From contig OY757011.1 in NCBI GenBank assembly GCA_963580285.1, positions 156,663,245 to 156,727,244 of the forward strand: a DNA stretch of 64,000 nt. Reading direction: 5' to 3'. A model generated the notes under the pieces. That model worked only from the letters and a program-made list of their open reading frames with translations. It was not told the origin of the DNA and did not search any database. Shown here piece by piece: positions 24,371 through 34,673 of this stretch (position 1 is the stretch's first letter; each line of letters opens with the position of its first letter). Both the position numbers and the translations under genes were made by a program. Source of the stretch: Lucinisca nassula. Taxonomy: Eukaryota > Mollusca > Bivalvia > Lucinida > Lucinidae.

Positions 24371-24636
24371 ATTAATTATCAACATCCATACCTATATTTT
24401 CTTATGAATATTCATGTGGTTCAATCTGCTTTAGACTGATGCTCAGTCTCATATTTGTTCCCTCTTTAATAGAAGCAGAATACGCCTAAATCAAGCCAAA
24501 ACAAAAAAAAATAAAAAAAGAACTAAGAGGGAAAAAGAGAAACAGTAAAAAAAGACAATGTAAGGACGGAGTAGGAGACTTGTACAAGTGTATATAACTT
24601 AAATTTTGATCTAGAAGCCTGAGATTTTGACCAACT

Positions 24637-24926
24637 TTACTCGATACTCGACGATTTTAACTCGATACTCGACAATTTCAACTCGATACTCGACATTTTT
24701 GACTCGATACTCGACATTTTCGACTCGATACTCGACATTTTTGACTCGATACTCGACAATTTTGACTCGATACTCGACAATTTTGACTCGATACTCGACT
24801 ATTTCAACTCGATACTCGACATTTTTGACTCGATACTCGACAATTTCAACTCGATACTCGACATTTTTGACTCGATACTCGACAATTTCAACTCGATACT
24901 CGACATTTTTTACTCGATACTCGACA
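24637..24926 (-). repeat. 21-bp minisatellite, right array (about 14 units, inverted)
   Basis: Units of actcgatactcgac with 7-base spacers are the reverse complement of the 14453-14962 unit. It ends 19 bases before the duplicated catgctgata. With the left array it can form a base-paired stem of up to about 290 bp, in DNA or in PTEN pre-mRNA. Confidence 0.95.
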
Positions 24927-24945
24927 CTTTACAAACCGTGAATCT

Positions 24946-25110
24946 CATGCTGATAAGGATGTTGGGCACGAAAATGGGGCATGAAATTTCAGCCCGTTAA
25001 TACAGTATTATGCAGATTAGGAAGAGACCCAATGGTATAAAGGGAACGGTGATTCCATTAAATACCTTGGTTTGACAATCACACACGATTTGAGATTCAT
25101 AACACCTAAT
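24946..25110 (+). pseudogene. LINE RT fragment, 3' continuation
   Basis: Reads CWARKWGMKFQPVN...LCRLGRDPMV, then in a shifted frame GDSIKYLGLTITHDLRF. This is the segment that in jockey/CR1-group RTs directly follows the IDxL block at 14420-14430. It is therefore the other half of the same LINE copy. Two stop codons lie at the junction. No RT similarity is seen after about 25110. Confidence 0.75.
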
Positions 25111-26212
25111 TAAAGATCTATACAGTTATACAAACTTAATTACTTTGACACGCGTGATAAAACATGACATGCCATCAACTCAAAACTGTCAGCTTAGCGA
25201 GAAAGAGATCACCGTAAAAGAAAACAGTTTAATAAACAATTTAATATTCAGGCTATAAAATGAGCAAAAACTTTCATACCAGCCTTTATGGGCAAGACCA
25301 ATGCGAACATAAAAGTTTTCTGCAACCAACATCATTGAAAAATCAATTGTCTATCGTTTTTTTCTGTTGGCGATCGGTAAATGACGTCATCGGATTGTAG
25401 CAAATATACATGCATTGAATGTTATTGTTTTATTTTAATAGGACGTTTTTTTTCTTTCATAAAAAAAATAAATAAAAATTGGAACCGATAAAATATTTTC
25501 TCAAAAACTAAACGGTTGTGTTTTGAGAAATGCGCCTTGTATTATGCATGTTTTATTTTTCAAAGTTCTATCTAATTTATGAATGGCAGCGTACCCCGTA
25601 AAGAGGACGTTTTTGTTTTTCCCGCGAAAAAAAAACAACAACAAAACTAGCGTTCACGAGACAGTAGAAAAGTCTGTTTTTATTTTGCATACATCCACCT
25701 TTAGATGTTGCTAATCGCCTTAGGAGGATTTTCACACTCTTTGATTGAGTTTCATGATTGAGGGAAATACCCAAATAAGAGTCATAACTTCACCTTATTT
25801 TCACACCTTGTCACCCGGAACATTCATTATAGGCTTATCGGTATGACCGGAGGCGTGTGTTTTGCAGTGTAATAGTAGAATATTAACGTGAATAATACGG
25901 TCGGCGTTTATAACGCGATTTGGTTAACTGAGTTAACTGACACGGTGCGTTGGTTGGACCCGGATTTCCGGGACATAGCCAGGTTGAGGTGTATTATAAA
26001 TCCGCTTTATATCGCAAATTGGTAGCAATTACACACTCTAAAACTTACAACGAATTCATGTCGGAAGAATTAATATGGATAAACACACTTAAACATATTC
26101 CATTTTGACTTCTCGAACGTTATTTATTTATGTATATATTGAAATGAATACCGAGCTCACATTTGACCACGTCTCTGTTACCGTCAAAAGCGATAAGATC
26201 GTACTTTTATAC

Positions 26213-26395
26213 AACAGTATTTATAATCAACGTCAAAGGCATTAATTATGGTTGCTGAAGTGTGAACAGTCAACAGGTGTCACATGTTAAAAACGTGTTT
26301 ACATAACGGTATTTATAATCAATGTCAAAGTCACTAATTATGGTCGCTGAAGCGTGGACAGTCATAGGTGTCAGGTGCTAAAACACGTGCCGGGT
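26213..26395. repeat. Tandem duplication of about 96 bp
   Basis: Two copies of gtatttataatcaacgtcaa ... attatggttgctgaagtgtg ... caggtgtca. 25111-26212 to the left is AT-rich with nothing recognised. Confidence 0.75.
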
Positions 26396-26684
26396 TAATT
26401 TAAAGAGGATGAAAATAATGCCGCTAAATAGACTTCAAAGGAAAGAAACCTAATCACGATGGCATGATGATTGTTTTTTTTCTGCGATAAAAAGAGTGTG
26501 CCCGGCAGGCTTCATTTACATTCGATAGTGACAAAAGTGCTATCGATTGTCGCCGACGTTGCTCAGAACGATAAGTTTTCGATGTTCAGCGACAATCGGA
26601 ACACCACTATTAGATAGATACCGGTGTTTAAGGTTGAGTAGACTACCTGGCAAAGAGCCGTACTGAATAGTGCCAGGGTTGGAC

Positions 26685-29248
26685 TGTTACATGTGGGTTT
26701 ACGGCGTCCCGCAAACCCCCATGCTGACAAGACAACCGAGCGTGATCTCTGACAGATGTACGGGCAGCTGTGGGGTAGGGCACAAGAAAGATGTTAAATG
26801 AATGACATGAATTATTTACAGCATCTACATACAACACTCACTAACACAAAACATCACAATTTGTTGCTTCTGTAGCCAACTCACGACGTCCGCTCCGAAG
26901 GCAAAACACTGTTCTGTGCTCGGAACGGGTGACGTGAATACCTACAGAAGCAAACAACAAAAACAACAACAAAAACAAAAAAAAAAGAATCAACACAAGA
27001 CGCGACTGGCCAGTTTATAACTTAGGGTGAATCCCCCACTCGCGTGACACTTCCTCTCGCGAACTAGTAAAACTAGTCTATCAACATAGTTGATAATCCT
27101 AGGATTAGCGATCACGTTTGCTGATCAGACGTTTAGTGATCGTCCAAATAAGGTAAGTTGACCTCTTCCATGATCACATTTGTTTACAACGAACAATGAT
27201 TTAGAAGAATCTGCTTCTATCCTGGTAGGCGCTGATTACGGCGGTCTGTCCGCCCTTGCTGGACCCTAACGCCTAGCGTCGTACCAGTACCTGCTGCTAT
27301 GAAGCAGGGAGCAGCAGGTCACACATTGTTATGCCTGCAAATTACGATAACGGGACTAGAAACGAGTCACAAAACATACATGCTATATCATGATCCCCCT
27401 CCCGGAGAAGTAAGAATATGTTCATGCATATACCGTTATTGCGCATGCGCCGACCAGACATACAGGCTGATTAGTGCATGCGACAAATAACCATACAGCA
27501 GAACTCAACTTGACTGTGCATCAAATTATCAGCACCCAGCGCTTGACACAATAATACTCAAAGTTCATGTTTCCTTACTGAGCACTACAGAAATCAATTA
27601 ATGCTCACTACTACTGAGCATGATACTCATCAAATTTGTGCTCACTACATTATCACAAGTAAGAGGCAATTGAACAGACCACGCCTTTGCGCTACCTGGT
27701 CAGCTGCCAATTACAGGAAACATAACAATCTCTATTTCATATCCTTCTCCGCGACACGGCTCACAAATATAGCTATTCACAAATTCAATACATTAATAAC
27801 AGATAGAAACTACAACAGAAGATTTTCATCTATAATTCACAACATTTGTTAGTGTCTCATAAGGGCCAACACTGTTTGCCGTAAATTCTCTCTGTATTTG
27901 GTAGGCACCCCGTCACAACCGTCCTCGCGACGCCGATGACGCAACTGACGCCATCCCCGCCGCTCAGGCCGTTATGACGTGTGGCGACCAAATACTCCCA
28001 CTTATCATCATCACGTTCTTTATATGTACATACCTGCACAAACTGAGTTATCAGACAAAAACGGCATCATTACAAAATGAACTCGTAATTCTTCTTGAAC
28101 AAAATTATTTTTAATCAACGTGAACATGCTTGCAAAATAAAATTCATTACGGTTCATCATCACGGATAACCCAACAGGCTCTTGTATGAGTTTGCCCTGA
28201 TGATGAAGATGTGGTTAATCCCGTCTTAAGTTTACGTCCCCTCTACACCTAATATCATATTGGGACGGAACCACGGTTTTCTAACCACAGCTAGTCACAA
28301 GTCATGGATCAAACAAGTGACCCGGCGTTTATTAATTACATTCTACAAAAGGGGTCTAAAAGCCTAAATGAATCTAGAATGAGCGGGTGTCCAAACTTTA
28401 CGTCTCACCAACATCTAGGGTCAGCATGAGACAGGACCTCACTTAGAAAGACTCATTCTACTACTGGAGAAGCCTGGGATCAATTCTGCGACGTCTAGCT
28501 GGCAAAGCTAGTAGCCTAATCACTACAGGCCACAACAGTGAATTCAGAATAGGCTTCAGAAAGTTGGGGTATACTAGAAGTAAACCCCTCCAAAACCTAC
28601 ATGTACAAGCATGTTCATACAAAAATAATACTAAACATAGATTTAACATACCTTTCAATATACTTTCTATTTCCCCGTCACAATGTTGTGTTCACTCTTA
28701 CAACTTGACCTGCTGCTAAAGTGTCCGCTTTTTTCAGGGTTTATATATCTATGAATACTACCAGAAAATCATGCCTACTCGTATTACCTTGCTCAATTCG
28801 TGGCGAGGTGGAGATACCGGCCACAAACAAAGCCAGATAGCAAAAATCGAGTAGATAATGGATTTGCGTTCAAATAGTATATTTCCCATAGGAAAAATTG
28901 ATGAAACGACCCTATAATCAATGACATGACTCCTGTCAAAACGAACACCCACACAACACGTGACGGGAATAAAAATCATATATGGCACAATTTGGCGGTT
29001 GGCGATTTTTAGGCAAATTCTATAGGACTCGGCCTTTTAGCGGCCCCCTGTATTGTAAAAACAGCTCTCTATAAACCACTCATGCATACATCGTATGATA
29101 TGTGCATGACTTGTTCATGGAGCCGCACAGTACCACGCGTACCATATTTCACCTAAAATATTTCACTCGCACCGCCCTACCATATATCTACTAAAATAAT
29201 TTAGATGTGCATAAGCACCAGAGAGGTTTCCTATTCCATCTCGTAACA
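26685..29248 (-). repeat. 3' LTR of the Gypsy element
   Basis: Second copy of the LTR (2564 bp). Differences from the 5' LTR include single-base changes near 26778, 28132, 28208 and 28384, a 6-bp insertion near 28610, absence of an 8-bp repeat near 28657, and a small complex difference near 29130. The left flank ends in the TGGAC target duplication. Confidence 0.95.
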
Positions 29249-29316
29249 AAGGTTTCCCCTTTTGGAGAAAAAACAATCAGAAATGTTTTTTCTTTGTGTA
29301 TAGAGATGGAATAGGA
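29249..29316 (-). promoter_or_regulatory. Polypurine tract and hairpin at the 3' LTR boundary
   Basis: In element orientation a purine-rich run (aaaaggggaaacc; plus strand 29251-29264) precedes the 3' LTR, as expected for plus-strand priming. A perfect 14-bp inverted repeat joins 29303-29316 (gagatggaatagga) to the LTR terminus at 29229-29242. Inside it a second complementarity (gaaaaaaca/tgttttttc) could place the tract in a stem-loop. The repeat is seen; a role is not known. Confidence 0.6.
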
Positions 29317-29365
29317 TGAACCTATCTAAACAAGACAGCTATTTACACAACAACCGTGCGAAGAA

Positions 29366-32300
29366 TTACCTACTGAGGTAGTCTGCCCCCAAATTTTCCT
29401 GGCCCCGAATTGCAACAATCCGAAATCTATACGGCTGTAGTTTCATTGCCCAACGCATAATTCGAGGATTGAGAACTTTTGCTGTTTGCATATAAGACAA
29501 GGGCTTGTGGTCTGTCTCAAGCAGGAATTCTACTCCGTAAAGATACTTGCGAAATTTCTCAACACCCCAGATAATAGCCAAACATTCCTTCTCTATTACA
29601 GAATAGTTTTTCTCACGAGGCAAAAGTTTCTTGCTGGCATAAGCAATGGGAAGTCGTCCTTCCCCTTCAAATTCTTGGAGCAAAACGGCTCCTATACCAA
29701 CATCAGAAGCGTCCGTCCGGAGTATGAACGGATTCCCATCATGAAAGATAGGAAGACGAAGAATAGGACTAGACGTGAGTCTATTCTTCAGGGTCTGGAA
29801 AGCCTTTTCATGATGGTCCTGCCAGTCTGTGATCTTGTTTGGTCTACTTTTCTTAGTTAAATCTGTCAAAGGGGAAGCAATAGATGAGAAATTTGGAATG
29901 AAACGGCGGTAGAAACCAGCCAACCCAAGAAATGACTTTATTTGTCTCTTAGTAGAAGGTCGAGGAGCATCCTTTATAGCTTGTATCTTGTCTTCTTGCG
30001 GTCTAACTGACTGAGCAGCTACACTGTGACCAAGACATTCGATACTGCTATACCCAATCATACACTTGGAAGGTTTTGCCGTCAAGTTGGCTGTCCTAAG
30101 TCTATCCAAAACTTCACGTAATGACGTCAAGTGGTCTTTCCAAGTTTCGGTAAAGATCCACATATCATCGACGAAGCTATCAACGTTAGAAAGTTCGGAC
30201 AGAATCTTTCTCATCAACCTGCAAAATGTTGCTCCTGAGTTTACCAAACCGAAGGGCATAGTTTTGAATTGAAACAAGCCTTTGGGGGTTTCGAACGCAG
30301 TTAGGGGTTTTGCCTTAGACGTCATTTTTACCTGCCAATAACCTTTTGACAAATCTAATTTGCTAAAGTATTTGTGCCCCGACATTCTATTTATAACCTC
30401 CTCCATATTTGGCATTGGTTCTGCATCGAACTCCGTCACCTTATTAAGTTTACGGAAGTCAATGCAGAACCGCACCGAACCATCTTTTTTAGGGACAAGT
30501 ACTACAGGGGATGAGTATGGAGATATTGATGGCTCAATAACTCCTAAATCTAACATATCTTGAATTTCCTTTTCCATCACATCCCGTACTTTATATGGTA
30601 TGGCATAACCTTTTGACCTCACTGGTTCCGTCGTCAGCAACTTTATGTCGTGTTCTATTTGGTCAGTTCGTCCTGGTACACTGGACAGTACGTCCGGGTA
30701 TTCTTTTATCAACGTCTCTATTTCTTTACGCTGATCCTGCGTTAACATTTCTGAAATATTGACGTCCTTAAACGTCTCTGGTTGCTTTGCAGTAGGAAAA
30801 GCGCAATCTTCCAATGAGAATTCGTCAACGTCATCATTTTCAGTTGACGGAGTGGACTCTACAGAAAGCAAGCAATGTGACGTCACATTTTGACGTTCCA
30901 CATATTGCTTCAGTATGTTAGCGTGATATGTGTTAACATTTCCATTGACGTCAATCTTATAATCCATTCTGTTCACTACCTCAACCACTTCATAAGGACC
31001 TTTCCATTGAAGCAATAATTTATTACTGTCTGTCGGTAGTAACAACAGCACTTTATCGCCGACGTCAAATTTACGCGACCTCGCGCCTTTATCATAATAA
31101 GCTTTCTGCTTAATCTGAACCTTCTTTAAATTATCACGCGCTAATTTGCATGTCTGCTCTAACCGTTCCCTAAGCTCAATAACGTATTGATACGTCGAAA
31201 GAACTTGCTCATCGCGTACCTCTTCAGCCCATAATTCTCTTAATATTGCCATTGGACCTCTGACGTTACGTCCATATAACAACTCAAAAGGGGAGTATCC
31301 TAAAGACTCTTGTGGGACTTCCCTTACCGCAAATAATAAGGCTGGAAGATATTTATCCCAATCTTTTGGACGTTCAGCACACATGCGACGTAACATCTGC
31401 TTTAACGTAGCGTGAAAACGCTCTATCAGTCCGTTGCAAATTGGGTGTCTCGGACTCCACGTTAACTGTTGAAGAGAAAGAAGTCTGCTGACTTCCTTCA
31501 TTACCTCAGCAGTAAACTGTGATCCACAATCAGTCAACATTTCATCAGGAATGCCAACCCTACTAAACATTTCAATAAGCGCTTCCGCGACACGTTCCGT
31601 CTCAATACTCGGTAAAGCTATCGCCTCTGGATACCTTGTCGCATAATCTATCATGGTTAAAATATACCGAGATTTCCTATCAGATCGAGGCTCAATTGGA
31701 CCAACTATGTCCACTGCCACCCTCTTAAATGGCGTATCAATCAATGGCATTTTTCCTAGAGGTACTTTAGTGACCCGACCTTTCTGAATAGTTCTCTGAC
31801 AAATATCACAAGATTTACAAAATCTAGCGACATCACCGCAAATACCGGGCCAGTAAAACTCAGTTACAACTCTATCCAATGTCTTCCTAATACCCATATG
31901 TCCAGACATAAGCGTTTCATGAGCCAGTTTCAGCACCTTTCCTCGGAAACTTTGAGGGACCACAAGTTGGAAAGAGACTTTGTTACCCTTGGTGAACTCC
32001 CTATATGCCAAACCTTTTTTCTCAATAAACCTAGTTTCACCTCGGTTTAAACCACGACTCACAGTCTTGTTCCCAGATACAACCCTTTTCCTGATGTTTT
32101 CCAAAGTTGGATCATCAACCTGAGCTTGCTTGAAAGCCTCCTTGTCATCGTTAATGATCTGATCGGGAACCTTAAGTTTTCTGTAAGGCTTCTCATCCTG
32201 CCTAGTTTGAGACCTAGTTACAGCCGCAGCTGAGAAATGAGACATATCAGGAAGTTTTGATCCATCAATGTTACCGATAACCAAATCGTACAACGTATCA

Positions 32301-33943
32301 TCCATACACAAAGCTTCAGTTTTCCCAGTGAAAAAAGGACAATCAATGTCAATCATTGCCAAAGGATACCTTTGTGTGGATTCATCAATCAGCGTAACAT
32401 TTGATTCCTTCCCTATTAACTGACTATCCGAAACCAAACTTCTCCGAACGACACAGCCTGTACACCCAGTATCTCTTAATACAACCACCTTTTTATTATT
32501 AACCAATCCTTGTGCCGTCGGTAACCTTGCCTTTAAGAAGTAACAGACACCTTCCCTAGTTTCCTTATTACACTCCTCCCTATCCGAAATCAAAGGATCA
32601 CCAACCTTATTTTCAAAAATACTTCCAATCTCATCACCTTTCCTAGTTACTTCCGTCTGACAAAAACTAACTTGGTGTGCTGCGCCACGTGGTGTGCTAT
32701 TATTTTTACCGCGTCCGCGAAAAGACCCTCTAAAATTACCACGACCACGTGTATAACCACGACCTACATTCTGCGTATTTTCATTCTTAACCTGAGAACC
32801 TTGAGCCTCTACGCGCGTGTTAAAATTTTCCTTAACACCGCTATCCCCAACTCCAGTTGCTCCTACCTCTGCGCTATACAATTGTTTCCTGTCGGGGTTC
32901 TTAAAACATTTAATTGATAAATGCCCCTTACCGCATATGCTACACTTGATATCCGGTCTACCACTCGGTTTGTTCGAGTCAACTTTGTCCTGTTTACCCT
33001 GCGCTGCGCCTCTATTATCGCGTTGCCCCTTATTAATGCAACTATATACGCCCCCGCGCGCTTCTGCAAACAAATCTGCCTCCCTAGCCATTTCATCTAA
33101 ATTACCAAACTGTTTTGGCTTCAGATGTACATACAGTTCTCTATTACATGACTCCAGGAACTGATCCCTTGCCATGAAATCACAGACAGCCGGAAAAGAT
33201 TTTTCTATCTTTGCCATATTAAGCCATTTTTCTAAATAACTTCTCAGTCTACTACTGAACTGTATGAACGTTTCTGATTTCTCGGGCCTACTATAACGAA
33301 ACTGCTTCCTAAATCCGCGCTCTGTCATGTCAAAATTCTTTAATAAAGCGTCCTTTAACTTTTCATAATCCGCCGCATCCTCATTTGACAACCGGTCATA
33401 TACATCAAGTGCGCGCCCTTTGAGCAATGCACTTAAATAAGCGGCCCAAACACTCTTATCCCATTTATTAGCCGTAGCATATTTCTCAAATCTAGATAAA
33501 TAACTATCCATTTTATCCTTACCCTCTTCAAAATAAGGTAACTTAGGATCCCGGGCATGAGCCACCTTCTCAGCTTTTTGCTTTTCAAATTCTAGCTCGA
33601 GCTTCGCTCTCTGCATTTCTAACTGATTCCTTAATTCTTGGTGCTGTAGCTCAAACCCATGTTTTATTTGTTCTAAATGGGCCTCACTAACCTCTTTTGC
33701 CTCCCTTTCAGTCTTAATGCGTGCCATTTCAAGTTCCTTATTAACATTCAACATAGCTAGTTCATGTGCCCTTTCCTTTTCTTTTTCTGCCCTTTCCTTT
33801 TCCTTTTCTTCAGACCTTAACCTTTCTAAATCCCTTTGCTCTTGCCTTTCTGCCCGCTCAATATCTTGCTGCTCTTTAACAAAACCTTGTAACTCCTTCC
33901 CCTCATAACCTAAGTCCTTTCCCATTTGCATTAAACGCTCCAT
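29366..33943 (-). CDS. Gypsy gag-pol polyprotein (GMR1-like), intact
   Basis: One uninterrupted frame encodes a 1525-aa polyprotein from the ATG at 33943; seven further in-frame codons upstream start with GTG, not used here. Order: charged coiled coil (about 15-130); gag region whose C-terminal half (about 213-293) resembles the SCAN fold; zinc knuckle C334-C337-H341-C346; GRG-rich basic tract (about 394-413); aspartic protease DTG (491-493); integrase HHCC (H675, H682, C712, C715) and D745/D805/E841 with 35 residues between the last two; GPY/F module (982-984); RT with an FVDD box (1257-1260); RNase H (D1411, E1451, D1478) ending the protein. Integrase upstream of RT is the reverse of most Gypsy elements and is the known GMR1 arrangement. 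All catalytic residues checked are present, and no stop or frameshift is seen, so it may be active. The knuckle is CX2CX3HX4C, one residue shorter than usual. Confidence 0.95.
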   Translation of the reverse strand: MERLMQMGKDLGYEGKELQGFVKEQQDIERAERQEQRDLERLRSEEKEKERAEKEKERAHELAMLNVNKELEMARIKTEREAKEVSEAHLEQIKHGFELQHQELRNQLEMQRAKLELEFEKQKAEKVAHARDPKLPYFEEGKDKMDSYLSRFEKYATANKWDKSVWAAYLSALLKGRALDVYDRLSNEDAADYEKLKDALLKNFDMTERGFRKQFRYSRPEKSETFIQFSSRLRSYLEKWLNMAKIEKSFPAVCDFMARDQFLESCNRELYVHLKPKQFGNLDEMAREADLFAEARGGVYSCINKGQRDNRGAAQGKQDKVDSNKPSGRPDIKCSICGKGHLSIKCFKNPDRKQLYSAEVGATGVGDSGVKENFNTRVEAQGSQVKNENTQNVGRGYTRGRGNFRGSFRGRGKNNSTPRGAAHQVSFCQTEVTRKGDEIGSIFENKVGDPLISDREECNKETREGVCYFLKARLPTAQGLVNNKKVVVLRDTGCTGCVVRRSLVSDSQLIGKESNVTLIDESTQRYPLAMIDIDCPFFTGKTEALCMDDTLYDLVIGNIDGSKLPDMSHFSAAAVTRSQTRQDEKPYRKLKVPDQIINDDKEAFKQAQVDDPTLENIRKRVVSGNKTVSRGLNRGETRFIEKKGLAYREFTKGNKVSFQLVVPQSFRGKVLKLAHETLMSGHMGIRKTLDRVVTEFYWPGICGDVARFCKSCDICQRTIQKGRVTKVPLGKMPLIDTPFKRVAVDIVGPIEPRSDRKSRYILTMIDYATRYPEAIALPSIETERVAEALIEMFSRVGIPDEMLTDCGSQFTAEVMKEVSRLLSLQQLTWSPRHPICNGLIERFHATLKQMLRRMCAERPKDWDKYLPALLFAVREVPQESLGYSPFELLYGRNVRGPMAILRELWAEEVRDEQVLSTYQYVIELRERLEQTCKLARDNLKKVQIKQKAYYDKGARSRKFDVGDKVLLLLPTDSNKLLLQWKGPYEVVEVVNRMDYKIDVNGNVNTYHANILKQYVERQNVTSHCLLSVESTPSTENDDVDEFSLEDCAFPTAKQPETFKDVNISEMLTQDQRKEIETLIKEYPDVLSSVPGRTDQIEHDIKLLTTEPVRSKGYAIPYKVRDVMEKEIQDMLDLGVIEPSISPYSSPVVLVPKKDGSVRFCIDFRKLNKVTEFDAEPMPNMEEVINRMSGHKYFSKLDLSKGYWQVKMTSKAKPLTAFETPKGLFQFKTMPFGLVNSGATFCRLMRKILSELSNVDSFVDDMWIFTETWKDHLTSLREVLDRLRTANLTAKPSKCMIGYSSIECLGHSVAAQSVRPQEDKIQAIKDAPRPSTKRQIKSFLGLAGFYRRFIPNFSSIASPLTDLTKKSRPNKITDWQDHHEKAFQTLKNRLTSSPILRLPIFHDGNPFILRTDASDVGIGAVLLQEFEGEGRLPIAYASKKLLPREKNYSVIEKECLAIIWGVEKFRKYLYGVEFLLETDHKPLSYMQTAKVLNPRIMRWAMKLQPYRFRIVAIRGQENLGADYLSR

Positions 33944-34652
33944 TATTGATAACGTAAATCTCACGTTACTATCAAAACCACTATAAACTGATCAGTTATG
34001 ATCAGTGATGATTGAATGGGCTTAACTAAAACGTTAAGATATGTATTATACGCGTTAATCTAACTAAAACGTTAGTTATTAAAGCACACGCGATTTGAAA
34101 TGTCAAATGCTTTCAGCACAGTATGACGTTGCGTACTGGTAGTCTAATATGACGTCATAAACTGACGACGTTTACAGTAAAATGCTACAATCCGAAGTTT
34201 CATCACATTACAAAACTCCGATCATAACAAGTCACCATTAATGTTTCTATTACGTCATACCTAACCTCAAGCCACAGCGTAAATATTAACGCTACCGTTA
34301 TGTCAACGTCAATAAATTGTTAACGTCACTACGTCAGAACCATGTGTGGGTAAGATCAATTAGTAACTCCAATTTAACTTAGTAGAATGTCAGGTAACAC
34401 AATTAAGTGGGGTCTACTTAAGTTTTTCGTTACCAAGAAAAAGTGGGGTTTGCCTTGCCTTCCTGCTCAGAAATTATCGACTTGTCAGTATCCATTCAGT
34501 TGAATACATGGGTTTCGCACTTCATCAACGCAGGAAGGAAGATTCAAGTTACTTTCTAAATGTGGCTGTCAATACATTTTTTTTTTTTTTTAAATTGATG
34601 ATTCAGAGTATCAATGTGCTGTTCCACAGCCGGGAACACCAGCCAGAGATCA
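33944..34652 (-). other. Gypsy 5' leader
   Basis: About 700 bp between primer site and gag start. It contains a T-run on the plus strand near 34580 and several in-frame stops; no ORF is recognised. It is likely the untranslated leader with packaging signals, by position only. Confidence 0.6.
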
Positions 34653-34671
34653 AATCCCACTTCTGACACCA
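34653..34671 (-). promoter_or_regulatory. Primer binding site, tRNA-Leu type
   Basis: Two bases inside the 5' LTR, the plus strand reads AATCCCACTTCTGACACCA. This is the 3' end of a tRNA-Leu acceptor/T-arm plus CCA as known from animal tRNA-Leu genes, so the element RNA is complementary to it over 19 nt. The primer identity follows from the known tRNA sequence; usage is inferred. Confidence 0.85.
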
Positions 34672-34673
34672 AA

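Larger units (their letters stand above)
14439..24945. mobile_element. Candidate giant foldback element with minisatellite inverted termini
   Basis: A 10.5-kb segment interrupts a LINE RT fragment. The LINE is left at ...catgctgata (14429-14438) and resumes at catgctgata... (24946-24955), a 10-bp direct duplication. The first 14 and last 20 bases of the insertion lead directly into arrays of the same 21-bp unit in opposite orientation (14453-14962 and 24637-24926). Long inverted termini built of short tandem repeats plus a 9-10 bp target duplication are known from foldback and Mutator-like transposons. No transposase is recognised inside; the interior is mostly other repeats, presumably later insertions or captured DNA. 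Alternative: two independent arrays and a chance duplication, which the split LINE makes unlikely. Confidence 0.6.
14039..26609. mobile_element. Possible hAT-like outer element
   Basis: The left end TAGTGTTGTGAATCGGACAG and the reverse complement of the right end, TAGTGGTGTTCCGATTGTCG, share a TAGTGNTGT terminus. They are flanked by the 8-bp direct repeat ttagatag (14031-14038 and 26610-26617), as for hAT elements. Subterminal regions on both sides repeat ATCGG/CGATT motifs. The left flank is itself a ttagata repeat, which weakens the duplication. It would contain the split LINE and the foldback-like insertion. No transposase seen. Confidence 0.45.

Noticed and set aside
14453..24926. CRISPR-like array
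   Set aside because: Units are contiguous 21-mers with 7-base degenerate spacers, in animal DNA; a minisatellite.
24627..24941. 104-aa ORF of RYSTILT repeats
   Set aside because: Same minisatellite in reverse; not a gene.
27299..28988. Short ORFs duplicated exactly at 35288-36979
   Set aside because: They lie in the two LTRs; duplication reflects the LTRs, not conservation of a protein.
29366..33964. Start of gag-pol at 33964
   Set aside because: That codon is GTG; the first in-frame ATG is at 33943, used here.
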